A stretch of DNA of 64,000 bases. Origin: CAWJLE01 sp963843645 (GTDB lineage: Bacteria > Chloroflexota > Anaerolineae > DAOTYC01). The stretch is from contig CAWJLE010000005.1 in assembly GCA_963843645.1 (NCBI GenBank), positions 930,001-994,000 on the forward strand. The letters run 5' to 3'. Shown here in pieces: positions 19,930 to 28,268 of this stretch; position 1 is the first letter of the stretch; each line of letters starts with the position of its first letter. Position numbers and translations under genes: made by a program. The notes below the pieces were generated by a model. The model was given only the letters and a program-made list of their open reading frames with translations, was not told where the DNA came from and did not search any database.

Positions 19930-22040
19930 CGGATATTCCTCCTTCATCGGATTCCGCGGATTTTTGTTGCTGCTGGAGTGCTTCGCCGTGCAGCTCCAGG
20001 AACTCCCGCATGGCGAGCATCGCCGCCCGCCGGCACAGCCCTTCGATGTCCGCGCCCGACAGACCCTCGGTTTGCTCGGCCAGATCGTCCAGATTGATGT
20101 CCGCAGACAGCGGCTTGTTCCGCGTGTGCACGCGCAGAATGGCGAGACGCGCGTCCGGGTCCGGCAGCGGCAGCTCCATGATGACGTCGAACCTGCCGGG
20201 ACGCAGCAGGGCGGGATCCAGGATGTCGAGGCGATTGGTCGCCGCGAGCACGACCACGCCTTTCAGCTCTTCGATGCCGTCCATCTCCACCAGGAACTGG
20301 CTCACCACGCGCTCGGTGACGCGCGCATCAGCCTCACCGCCGCGCCGGGGCGTCAGCGCGTCCAGCTCGTCGAAGAAGATGACGCAGGGCGAAGCTTGCC
20401 GGGCCTTGCGGAACACCTCGCGCACACCCTTTTCTGAGTCGCCGACCCACTTGGAGAGCAGCTCCGATCCTTTGACGGCGATGAAGTTGACGCCGCTTTC
20501 CTTGGCGACTGCCTTGGCCATCAGTGTCTTGCCGGTGCCCGGCGAGCCATGGAGCAGGATGCCCTTGGGCGGTGTGGTGTGCAGACGGGCGAACAGGTCA
20601 GCGTACTGCAGCGGCCACTGAACGGTCTCGGTGAGCAACCGTTTGATCTCGTCGAGGCCGCCGATGTCGTCCCAGCTCACGTCCGGTACCTCGGTGAAGA
20701 CTTCACGGATCGCCGACGGCTCGATCTCGGCCAGGGCGGATACGAAATCAGACGCGGTCACTTGCAGCGCTACGAGCTTGTCGTAAGGAATCTCGGCCTG
20801 CGCAAAGTCGATGTCCGGCATCAACCGGCGGAGGGCGCTCATGGCCGCTTCGCGGCAGAGTGCTTCCAGGTCGGCGCCGACGAAGCCATGCGTGATTCCG
20901 GCTATCCGGTCCAGGTCGACGTCATCGGCCAGCGGCATGCCCCGGCTGTGGATTTCGATGATCTCGCGCCGGCCAAGCCGATCCGGCACGCCGATGGCGA
21001 TCTCGCGGTCAAACCGGCCGGGCCGGCGCAGGGCGGGATCCAGCGTATTGGGGATGTTGGTGGCGGCCACGACGATGACGTGCCCCCGCGATTCGAGACC
21101 GTCCATGAGGGCCAACAGCTGGGCGACGACGCGTCGCTCTACCTGCCGGTCACCACTCATCTCCTCACGCTTGGGTGCGAGAGCGTCGATCTCGTCGATG
21201 AAGATAATGGCTGGGGCGTTGCGGCTGGCTTCCTGGAACAGGTCGCGCAGGTGCGCTTCGCTGGCACCGTACCACTTGTCGATGATTTCCGGTCCATTGA
21301 CGTGGACGAAATGGGCGCTGGTCTCGTGGGCGACGGCGCGGGCGATCAGGGTCTTGCCGCTTCCGGGCGCGCCATGCAAGAGCACGCCTTTGGGCGCGTC
21401 GATGCCGAGGTGCTCGAAGATCTCGGGGTACTTGAGCGGCAGCTCAATCATCTCTCGGATACGGCGCAGCTCCCGCCGCAGTCCGCCGATGTCCTCGTAC
21501 GTCACGGTGCCCGGCCCTCGATCGACCGCTTCGCCTTCACTTCGAATCGTCGTCGCGGGGGTGATCAGCACCGGACCTGCCGGTGTGGTCTGCACGACAC
21601 TGAAACTCTGAGCGCGCGTGCCGAACAGGTTGGCACGCACTCGATCACCGGCGACCACGGGGATGCCGTCCAGGATTTCGCGACAAGTATCGCGCCTGAG
21701 CGCTGCCGGTCTTGCCCTTGGGACCGTCGACCGGCGTCAAGACCACGGCCCGCGCGGGCTGAGAGGTGACCAGGCGCACGGTGACCTGTTCATCGAGGCC
21801 GGCACCGGCGTTGGCGCGCATGATGCCGTCCATCTGAATGAGGTGTTGTCCACGCTGAGCCGCGTAGGCCGGCATGATGCGACCGGCCGTGGCTCGCTGA
21901 CCGGCGATCTCGACGATATCGCCGATGCCGGCGCCTAGCCCTTCCAGGTCGGCCGGATCGAGACGCACCAACCCGCGCCCAACGTCTTTGGGCAGCGCTT
22001 CTGCAACACGGAAGGAAGTCTTCTTAGCTGGGTCAGTCAT
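19868..22040 (-). CDS. Cdc48/VCP-like double AAA+ ATPase (one frameshift)
   Basis: About 723 residues after correction. An N-terminal Cdc48-type double-psi barrel (residues 1-120, RGLVRLDPADLEGLG) precedes two AAA+ modules. D1 has GAPGSGKT, IIFIDEIDA and a RRPGRFDREI second-region motif. D2 has GSPGTGKT, VIFFDELDA and LRPGRFDVIM. Both Walker A and B motifs are intact, so both rings should hydrolyse ATP. The start at 22040 follows GGGAGGAGAGTG and overlaps the upstream stop (TGATG). The frame breaks near 21690. Cdc48-type ATPases extract and unfold proteins; here it may remodel Gvp complexes or dismantle vesicles, which is inferred from position. The C-terminus overlaps the next gene's start by about 60 bp. 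Confidence 0.9.
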
Positions 22041-22447
22041 CACTCTCCTCCCGACACGAAGCCCTTGCCGCCGCAACGGGCGCAGGGCAGCTGGCTTTCC
22101 GGCCGCAGATATTCGGAGTCGCTGCACGCACAGCCGGAGCCCGCGCAGCGGGGACAGGTTACCGCGTTCGAGGGAGCCTCCACGACACCCACACCGGAAC
22201 AGCACGTGCATGTCAGGCGTGAGTGCGGAAAGACCCCGCTCCCATGGCAGAAGGGACAGACCCTCGTCGGAGGACGCAGGACCTTGACGCCTGCTCCGCC
22301 GCAGACCTGGCAGATGGACTGCGGAGACAGCAGGTCGAAAGGGTCCCGACCCGTGCCGCTGCAAAACGCACACGTCACGGTGAGGATTGTCGCATCCGCC
22401 ATTGTCGGAACCTGGGTCGGATGATGGTGATGCGATTTTGGTTTCAT
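22040..22447 (-). CDS. DnaJ-type zinc-finger protein with six CxxCxGxG motifs
   Basis: A 135-residue cysteine-rich protein. It has six CxxCxGxG motifs: CAFCSGTG, CQVCGGAG, CPFCHGSG, CTCCSGVG, CPRCAGSG and CARCGGKG. Full DnaJ has four, binding two zinc ions; six would allow three. There is no J domain and no substrate-binding beta domain. A His-rich N-terminus (KPKSHHHHPTQ) may add metal binding. The start at 22447 follows GGGAGAG, and the stop overlaps the Cdc48-like start. Together with the J-domain fusion two genes downstream it looks like a DnaJ split into separate parts within the gas-vesicle operon. Confidence 0.8.
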   Translation of the reverse strand: MKPKSHHHHPTQVPTMADATILTVTCAFCSGTGRDPFDLLSPQSICQVCGGAGVKVLRPPTRVCPFCHGSGVFPHSRLTCTCCSGVGVVEAPSNAVTCPRCAGSGCACSDSEYLRPESQLPCARCGGKGFVSGGE

Positions 22448-22749
22448 GCGCTCTCTCCCAATCTGGCTTCCAGCCGGTCCAGGCGCTCTTTCAGGATCCT
22501 GTTCTCTTCGTTCAGCTCTTTGGCGCGCGAGGATAGATAGGGATCGCTCTGCCACCAGTTGATGCCCATCTCCATCGCTTTATCGACGGAGGCGACCAGC
22601 AACCGAACGCGGATGTTCAGCAACTCCACATCGACGAGGGAGATGCTGATGTCGCCCGCGACCACGATTCCCTTGTCCAGAACGCGTTCCAGGATATCGG
22701 CCAGGTTGGTGCCTTGTACGGAATGCTGCAGGCGCTGGTCCTGATTCAT
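22444..22749 (-). CDS. gvpJ: gas vesicle protein GvpJ (GvpA family)
   Basis: A 101-residue GvpA-fold protein with LADILERVLDKGIVVAGDISISLVD split by the usual hydrophobic strands, then VRLLVASVDKAMEMGINWW. The C-terminus is a predicted coiled coil (KELNEENRILKERLDRLEARL), typical of GvpJ. Minor GvpJ proteins help nucleate vesicles. It overlaps the zinc-finger gene start by 4 bp. Confidence 0.9.
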   Translation of the reverse strand: MNQDQRLQHSVQGTNLADILERVLDKGIVVAGDISISLVDVELLNIRVRLLVASVDKAMEMGINWWQSDPYLSSRAKELNEENRILKERLDRLEARLGESA

Positions 22750-22791
22750 GCTTTACCCCCAGTGGCCGGATTCAGCCGGCCAGGAACGGCA

Positions 22792-23058
22792 TCATTCCTC
22801 TTCCATGACCTCTTCACGGGTGTAACGCTTGACGCGCTTGTAGCTGATGATAGTGCCATCGTCGTCAAGTCGGACCTGATAGCAGCCGAGCATGTCCTTG
22901 CAATTGGGCACGCACTTCAGCTCGACGATCTCCACACACACCAGCCAGCTCTGATCGTCCTTCGACAGTGCTGAAATGGTGTCGACCGGGAGTCCTGTCA
23001 GGGTTGCCAACTGCTCCTTCGCCTGCATGGCGATCTGTGCGCCGCTCAAGGCTTTCAT
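22792..23058 (-). CDS. gvpO: gas vesicle protein GvpO
   Basis: An 88-residue GvpO with the family features QLATLTGLPVDTISAL, WLVCVEIVELKCVP and YQVRLDDDGTIISYKRVKRY. GvpO is required for vesicle formation in haloarchaea; its mechanism is not well defined. The start at 23058 follows GAGGAG. It lies 6 bp after gvpG and 42 bp before gvpJ, inside the operon. Confidence 0.92.
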   Translation of the reverse strand: MKALSGAQIAMQAKEQLATLTGLPVDTISALSKDDQSWLVCVEIVELKCVPNCKDMLGCYQVRLDDDGTIISYKRVKRYTREEVMEEE

Positions 23059-23064
23059 GGTAGT

Positions 23065-23316
23065 CTACTCCTCTTCAATCTTGTTTCGTTCGCGAATGAA
23101 TCTGAGTCTCTCCAACAGGAACTCTTCGGCCTCGTTGAACTCTGCTTCGCTGATCTCGCCCATGTCGAACCGCAGCTCCAGCTCCATGAGCTGGCCATGC
23201 ACTGTGTCGGCGTTGTAGATCTGGTTCTCAGCTTGCTCGCCTACCTTCTCTGCGACCCACATAACCCCTTTGATGGGGCCGAGCACCGGGAACGCCAAAG
23301 CGCTGAGCAGTCCCAT
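23065..23316 (-). CDS. gvpG: gas vesicle protein GvpG
   Basis: An 83-residue GvpG with the typical hydrophobic start (LLSALAFPVLGPIKGVMWVAEKV) and an acidic helical second half (MGEISEAEFNEAEEFLLERL). GvpG is an essential minor assembly protein. The start at 23316 is 6 bp beyond the stop of gvpF. Confidence 0.93.
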   Translation of the reverse strand: MGLLSALAFPVLGPIKGVMWVAEKVGEQAENQIYNADTVHGQLMELELRFDMGEISEAEFNEAEEFLLERLRFIRERNKIEEE

Positions 23317-23322
23317 GGTGAC

Positions 23323-24097
23323 CTAGTCCTTCCACGAGATGACCACATTGACGAAATTGTAAGGGGGCACGGGTCCAACGTACTTGAAGATCATGCGCTT
23401 GCCCATTTGCGCGTCGAGTTGCTGGATCGTCTGGTCGAACTGGGGTTGTGTGGTGCTCTTGAGCAGAAACGCGCAGTTCAGCACCATGCGATCGGTGATT
23501 ACCTTGTTCGCCTTTGTTTGGTCGACGAGTGGCCGGAGCTGGCTCGAGGATCGCCTCGGTGTCTTGGTCGCGCTTCTTCCACATGGCCGCCTCTATCAAC
23601 TCGCCCAGACGGATGCGCTCGTAGTAAGTCTCTTCGGGCGTACGCCCGTTGAGCTTGTCCCGCAGCTGGCGTATGGCCGGGTTCTCGTCCAGCAGTTCCT
23701 TGAACACAACCTCTTCGTACCAAAACGCCTTCAGCCCCAGCTCGATCATACCGTCCATTTCCTGCAGCAGACCGTTGAATTCTCCGTAACGGCGTTCCAG
23801 CATCTTGTGGGTGATGGCGTCCTCGCCGGGAGCCACCGTACCGAACCGTACCGGCAGCATCGTATTGAACTGGGCCATGGCCTCTTCCAGGACCAGCGTG
23901 TGCGCCATCATGTTGCGCCGGCTGCTCTCGTATTCGATGACTGGCGAGTCGCTGACCACGGCAGCTAACTCGCGGAACTGGATCGTGTGCACGGGGTCGC
24001 CCCGCTCGCCGATGCCGCGATTGGCGAAGTGCGGCGGCTCGGGGCAGCGCGCGATACAATACACGTATTTTCCCATCGGAGTTTCAGTTTCAGGCAT
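23323..24097 (-). CDS. gvpF: gas vesicle protein GvpF (GvpF/L copy 1, one frameshift)
   Basis: About 258 residues after correction, the normal GvpF length. The N-terminus GKYVYCIARCPE, the centre NTMLPVRFGTVAPGED and the C-terminus VGPVPPYNFVNVVISW mark the family. GvpF contacts GvpA and is found at the gas-facing side of vesicles. The start at 24097 follows GGAGGAGTGATC. The frame breaks near 23530, where GAGCCAGCTC should probably read GAGCAGCTC; beyond it the other frame gives the expected GvpF ending down to the TAG at 23323. Confidence 0.9.
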
Positions 24098-24117
24098 GAT
24101 CACTCCTCCATCCCCGG

Positions 24118-25143
24118 TTACAACCGGGAAGAGTCCGAACCGTCCGTCTGATTCCGCGTGACGCCCCACTCGAAGTGCAGAACCAGGCCTTTGGAAGCCA
24201 GCGCCTGCACCAACACAGCCAACACCGCCGTACCCCAGGTCTCTACTCCTGCCTGGTCCATATCCGGGCGAAGACGCGTGTACTGGTCACGCAGGGCGGC
24301 ATATGCCGATGCGGCTTCCGGCTCCAGACTGGGAAGGACGCGCGTGTTCAGCATGGCGTCGAGCTTTCGGCCGTCGCTCTCGCGCCCGGCGCGATAGAAG
24401 GCGGCGGTCTCCATGGCCAGTTCCAAGTGGCTTTCCATGTCTCCGACCAACAGGATCAATCCGGCTTCGCGAGCGGTCATCTTGCCGCCTGCCGTCTCGT
24501 CCTTCAGGCGGCGGGCCAGGCCCTTGCGCCCCACGATGCTGCGGGCAGCATTGGTGACGTTCTGGCGATCCAGGGCGAAGAGAGCCTTGCCGAATCCGTT
24601 GCGGATCGCCAGCTCGTTGGTGAAGACCTCACGGGGGCCGACCAGCGTCAGCGTGGCGGCCAACGAGCGAAGTACGGCCTCGAACCTGACCGGCTGATCC
24701 AGCTTGAGCTGCACTTGAAGGTCTCGCGTGGCGCGTGTCGTCCCATTTTCAGCCAGGGGGTGAGCGTGCTCGTGGGCCAACAGACCTTCGGCCATGATCG
24801 GATCCGACCAGTAGCCCTCTTTCTCCATGATCTGCCGGTTGACGAACACGTGACAGCTCTCGGGATTGGCCAGATCGTACACGTTGACCACCGGCCGCTG
24901 GGCCAGCGCAGCCGGGCTGGCCTCTGGCAGGACCGAACCGGTGTGACGGGCCAGCGGCTGCAGATCGGTCAGGATGAAGAGCGTCACACATCGGTGCGGC
25001 CAGATATTGCGCTGCGTGTAGGTCCGAATGACCGATTCCTCGACCTGAATGAGAGGCAATACCCCGCTCTCCATGTCGGCGACGACTCGCAGCTCTGTTC
25101 CCGCGATGCGGTGCAAGCTCAAATGCTTGACGTTACGTGCCAC
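24118..25143 (-). CDS. unknown gas-vesicle-locus protein with HExxH motif
   Basis: A 341-residue protein I cannot assign to a family. An N-terminal alpha/beta region (residues 1-115) is followed by EGLLAHEHAHPLAEN, which contains a perfect HExxH zincin motif (H124, E125, H128). The rest is mainly helical, with possible third-ligand acidic residues downstream (for example the helix GLILLVGDMESHLELA). No signal peptide or membrane segment is seen, so it is probably cytoplasmic. It lies 20 bp upstream of gvpF and 1 bp after the Hsp20 gene, tightly inside the operon. It could be a metallopeptidase acting on a Gvp protein, or a metal-binding scaffold; neither is proven. Confidence 0.65.
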   Translation of the reverse strand: MARNVKHLSLHRIAGTELRVVADMESGVLPLIQVEESVIRTYTQRNIWPHRCVTLFILTDLQPLARHTGSVLPEASPAALAQRPVVNVYDLANPESCHVFVNRQIMEKEGYWSDPIMAEGLLAHEHAHPLAENGTTRATRDLQVQLKLDQPVRFEAVLRSLAATLTLVGPREVFTNELAIRNGFGKALFALDRQNVTNAARSIVGRKGLARRLKDETAGGKMTAREAGLILLVGDMESHLELAMETAAFYRAGRESDGRKLDAMLNTRVLPSLEPEAASAYAALRDQYTRLRPDMDQAGVETWGTAVLAVLVQALASKGLVLHFEWGVTRNQTDGSDSSRL

Positions 25144-25144
25144 A

Positions 25145-25681
25145 CTAAGCCCTCTTCAGTCGAATCTCAAGAATGCCGTTCTTGTAGGTCCTCTGCAGCG
25201 ATTCCGGATCGACCGGATGCGACAGCAGGATTTCCTTGGCGTACCGCCGTTCACCCGTGGTCTGCAAGGACAGGATGTCTTCCTGTGCCTCGATCGTGAT
25301 TTCGGCCTCGCTCACGCCGGGCAATTCTGCCACCAGGACGACTTCCTCGCCTTCATCGAAGACATCCACCAGAGGCTCTCGCACGTCGGCGACGACCGGT
25401 CCCTCATTCGTGCTGCGGATGTTACCGAAACGCTCCACCTGTGGCACGCCGCCGAGGCCGGTCCGTATGCTGAAGCCATAGACGCCGCGGCCCTTGTCAC
25501 CCAGTCCCTTGACGTTGAACTCGCCGGTCTGGGTGGTTTCGGTCTGTCCACTTTCCATCATGTTCGACAGCACATCCATAAAGTCGCCCAGCCCCTTGAA
25601 CAGGCCACCGAATCCGAGATCGATGTTCACGCTTGCCGGCGGGGTCTTGTCCTCGTCTGTCTTCTTCCTCTTAGTAACCAT
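25145..25681 (-). CDS. Hsp20/alpha-crystallin protein (GvpH-like)
   Basis: A 178-residue small heat-shock protein. A hydrophilic N-terminus (residues 1-20) and a Gly-rich region precede an alpha-crystallin domain at about 90-178 (PLVDVFDEGEEVVLVAELPG ... ILEIRLKR). Hsp20-type GvpH occurs in many gas-vesicle loci, where it is thought to keep aggregation-prone Gvp proteins soluble. The start at 25681 follows GGAGAG. It ends 1 bp before the HExxH gene. Confidence 0.88.
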   Translation of the reverse strand: MVTKRKKTDEDKTPPASVNIDLGFGGLFKGLGDFMDVLSNMMESGQTETTQTGEFNVKGLGDKGRGVYGFSIRTGLGGVPQVERFGNIRSTNEGPVVADVREPLVDVFDEGEEVVLVAELPGVSEAEITIEAQEDILSLQTTGERRYAKEILLSHPVDPESLQRTYKNGILEIRLKRA

Positions 25682-25719
25682 GGCTTTCTCTCCTGTAATG
25701 TCTGGGAGTATTGCTGACG

Positions 25720-25959
25720 TTAGTCTTCCGATTCCGTCGGCGAATCCTCTTCCGGGCAGACCGGGGCGGCTGCGGGCTGGGCGGTGCGCGACCGGCGGCG
25801 AGCCTTCAGCAGCCGATCTTCTTCCACCTTGATCGCTTCCATATCCCGCACGCGCGGCCAGCATTGGAGTCGCCCGGTGCCAGTGTTGGCGCAAACCGAC
25901 CGCAGTGTTCGAATGTGCCTGAAGGTTTTGATGCGACCTACGGATTCCAGTGTTCTCAT
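25720..25959 (-). CDS. small basic unknown protein in the gas-vesicle operon
   Basis: A 79-residue protein of unknown family. The start at 25959 is set by AAGGAGCAAGGATCAAG. The first half is basic and contains two Cys (C24, C34); a short charged helix (MEAIKVEEDRLLKARRRS) follows, with an acidic Pro-rich tail. No known Gvp motif is present. It lies between the coiled-coil gene and the Hsp20 gene in the same direction. Confidence 0.55.
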   Translation of the reverse strand: MRTLESVGRIKTFRHIRTLRSVCANTGTGRLQCWPRVRDMEAIKVEEDRLLKARRRSRTAQPAAAPVCPEEDSPTESED

Positions 25960-25999
25960 CTTGATCCTTGCTCCTTTCGTGTCGCGACTCCGTCGCGGC

Positions 26000-26332
26000 T
26001 CAGTACTCCAGCGGAATCTCACGCCAGGTCTTTTCCTTTTCGGCGTTTTCCACATCCTTCGCCCCATTTGACCGCGCCCGGCCGGTGGGTTGGGCGGCCG
26101 TCACCGTTCCATACAGGCTGTCCTGCAGAACCTGGAGCTGCCCGCGGATCTGCTCCAGGCGATGTGAGGTGGCTTCAGCTTTGGTCGTCCACACGCTCAG
26201 CTCTCGCTCCAACCGGGCCTTCTCGTGCTCCAGGCGGGTCAGATCCGTCACGGCCTGCTCGCGGGTGTTGGCCTTCTTGCGATTCGCCACTGATTGAGGC
26301 CCCGGTACGTCACGCATTCCTCTGACCTTCAT
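26000..26332 (-). CDS. small coiled-coil unknown protein in the gas-vesicle operon
   Basis: A 110-residue protein, dominated by a single predicted coiled coil (residues 20-75, TRLEHEKARLERELSVW then SHRLEQIRGQLQVLQDSLYG) with basic and charged ends. No family is recognised. The start at 26332 follows AAGGAG. The position between gvpN and the Hsp20 gene suggests a vesicle assembly role. Confidence 0.6.
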   Translation of the reverse strand: MKVRGMRDVPGPQSVANRKKANTREQAVTDLTRLEHEKARLERELSVWTTKAEATSHRLEQIRGQLQVLQDSLYGTVTAAQPTGRARSNGAKDVENAEKEKTWREIPLEY

Positions 26333-26471
26333 TTGTCTGACTCCTTCCTTCCGGCATGATGCGCAATCCACAGCGCGTGATCCGTGATGCGTAATCCGTA
26401 GTTCGCGATGACGGCTCAGCCCCAATGCAGGATTGAGCATCAAGGATCACGTATCAAGCACTGACCATCGC

Positions 26472-27413
26472 TCACCCGCAATGATGCTCGATGAGGCTGA
26501 GCAGCATCTTCCTCTGCTGAATGCGGCGGTCCCGTGACTGGGTCGTAAAGGCAGTCTTGCTTTCCAGCATGTCCAGACAGATGTTGAGGAAGAGCGGATC
26601 GTGCACCGACATGTTCACGTCCTGCATGGTCACCACGCGCGCGATCAGAATGCACGCCCGGAGCGTCGGCGCCTGGTCGTATTCGCCGGAGGCTCGGAAG
26701 TCGCGGATCATGTCCACGATTCGAGCGGATCGCTCGGGGTCGAGATTGGTGCGAGACGACGTGATGGACACTTCGGTATCCCGATCGTAGTAGTCGACGT
26801 CCATGGTGACCAGGCGGTCGCTAAGCGCGTCCTGAGCCTCGTGTACGCCGGCATACTCCTGCGGATTACTGGTGAAGATGGCTCGGAAATTGGGATGCAC
26901 CTTGATGTAGTTATCCTCGCGATTCATCGTGGGCAGCACGAGCATGTGCTCTTCCAACACGGCGAGGAGAACGTTGTTGGCTTCCGGCCGAGATCGAGTG
27001 AACTCGTCGTAGACGAGGGTGAAGCCCTCACGGCAGGCGGTCGTCAGGCGGTTGTCCACCCAACGCTGAGTGGCGTCTTCCTCGTAGCGTAACACAGAGT
27101 GGATGAAACGATCCACGACTTTGCGATAACGGTAACCGTACTGGCCGCCGACCAGGTCCGATGTGGTGAATTCCTCGTCGCCGCAGACGAGCATCACTGG
27201 GCGGCCCAGCTGGGCGGCGACGTGCATGGCCAGGGTGGTCTTGCCGGTGCCGGCCGGGCCCCGGAAGTGAACCGGAAAGCCGGCATCGAGGTAGGCCAGC
27301 GCGCGCTGCTTGAGCTGCTTCACCGCCTCCGTCTCGACGAAGTCGGCGCGTGGCCTCACGGTTAGCGCTGCGAGCGGTGGAGTTTCGACGTCTTGTTTCA
27401 GAGCTGCGGCCAT
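26472..27413 (-). CDS. gvpN: gas vesicle AAA+ ATPase GvpN
   Basis: A 313-residue MoxR-type AAA+ ATPase. Walker A is GPAGTGKT (about 52-59). Walker B reads FTLVYDEFTRSRPEANN, which is diagnostic for GvpN, and sensor 1 is AIFTSNPQEYAG. GvpN is needed for full-size vesicles and is thought to act with GvpC or the growing shell. The start at 27413 follows AAAGGAG. It overlaps the upstream unknown gene by 16 bp. Confidence 0.95.
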   Translation of the reverse strand: MAAALKQDVETPPLAALTVRPRADFVETEAVKQLKQRALAYLDAGFPVHFRGPAGTGKTTLAMHVAAQLGRPVMLVCGDEEFTTSDLVGGQYGYRYRKVVDRFIHSVLRYEEDATQRWVDNRLTTACREGFTLVYDEFTRSRPEANNVLLAVLEEHMLVLPTMNREDNYIKVHPNFRAIFTSNPQEYAGVHEAQDALSDRLVTMDVDYYDRDTEVSITSSRTNLDPERSARIVDMIRDFRASGEYDQAPTLRACILIARVVTMQDVNMSVHDPLFLNICLDMLESKTAFTTQSRDRRIQQRKMLLSLIEHHCG

Positions 27414-28141
27414 TCTGTTTCTCCTTTCATCTCGTCCGTGCTGACTTCCATCGATAGGGCACGGTACCACTTCTCTCTTGCCTCGAGGTACAGGTGTGGG
27501 TCGTTCTGCCAACGAAGGAATTGGCTCAGGACTCGGCGGAATCCCGGCCGGGCTTGCTCCCACACTTCTCGTTCCAGGGGGGAGCCCAACGAGGTCGCAT
27601 GGCCGCTGCCCCAGAAGGCGCGATGGGCCATGCCTCGCTCGAAATCGGCGCCGAGCCCGGCAGCCGTGCCTGTCACGATGTAAGCCGTCGCGTCTGCGAA
27701 TGCCAGAGCCAACGACCCGGTCAGTCCCAGGCGATGACCGGCCACCACGGCCAGGAAGGAGATGAGCCGGGTGAGCGCGATCGAATCTGGGTTCTGTGAG
27801 CGAGCCCGGCCGCGGATGATGGCCAGCGCATCTGCGCAAGCTAGCGGCGGACGTTCTTGCCATTGGGTCGGCGGGAACAGGGTCAGGATGAAGTCCGCCG
27901 GAGAGAAGTCGCCGATCTCGTCCACGTCGGACAGCCCCAGGCGGATCATCTGCCACAGAGACTGGAATATTCCCTGTGCGGCCGACAGCTCCGGCTGCAA
28001 GACGATCTCCGGCCGGGTTCCGTCCCTCACCATCAGACGGCATTCGATGCCTTCAAGCACCTGCAACTCGGCCGGCAGTGTGATCTCTATGCTCCCGCTG
28101 GTGCGTCCAGCGGACCGAATCTTGCGTGTGGCCAGATACAT
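27398..28141 (-). CDS. unknown protein upstream of gvpN
   Basis: A 247-residue protein I cannot place. The first 45 residues (KIRSAGRTSGSIEITLPAEL) resemble a short beta-rich AbrB/SpoVT-like segment, but weakly. The rest is helical and contains two hydrophobic stretches (LISFLAVVAGHRLGLTGSLALAFAD, about 135-160), which may be membrane-associated or a buried core. The start at 28141 follows GGGAG. Its end overlaps gvpN by 16 bp, implying translational coupling and a joint role with GvpN. Confidence 0.6.
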   Translation of the reverse strand: MYLATRKIRSAGRTSGSIEITLPAELQVLEGIECRLMVRDGTRPEIVLQPELSAAQGIFQSLWQMIRLGLSDVDEIGDFSPADFILTLFPPTQWQERPPLACADALAIIRGRARSQNPDSIALTRLISFLAVVAGHRLGLTGSLALAFADATAYIVTGTAAGLGADFERGMAHRAFWGSGHATSLGSPLEREVWEQARPGFRRVLSQFLRWQNDPHLYLEAREKWYRALSMEVSTDEMKGETEWPQL

Positions 28142-28268
28142 CGTCGCTCCCAAATGCTATTTCTTCTAGCGCCTGATCTAGCAGAGGCTGTCATCCAAAA
28201 GGGCCCGCCCCGCTGTTACGGTTGAGTTCTGCCTGGGGGGCGGGCGGTCGTGCTTTGAAACGATGATC

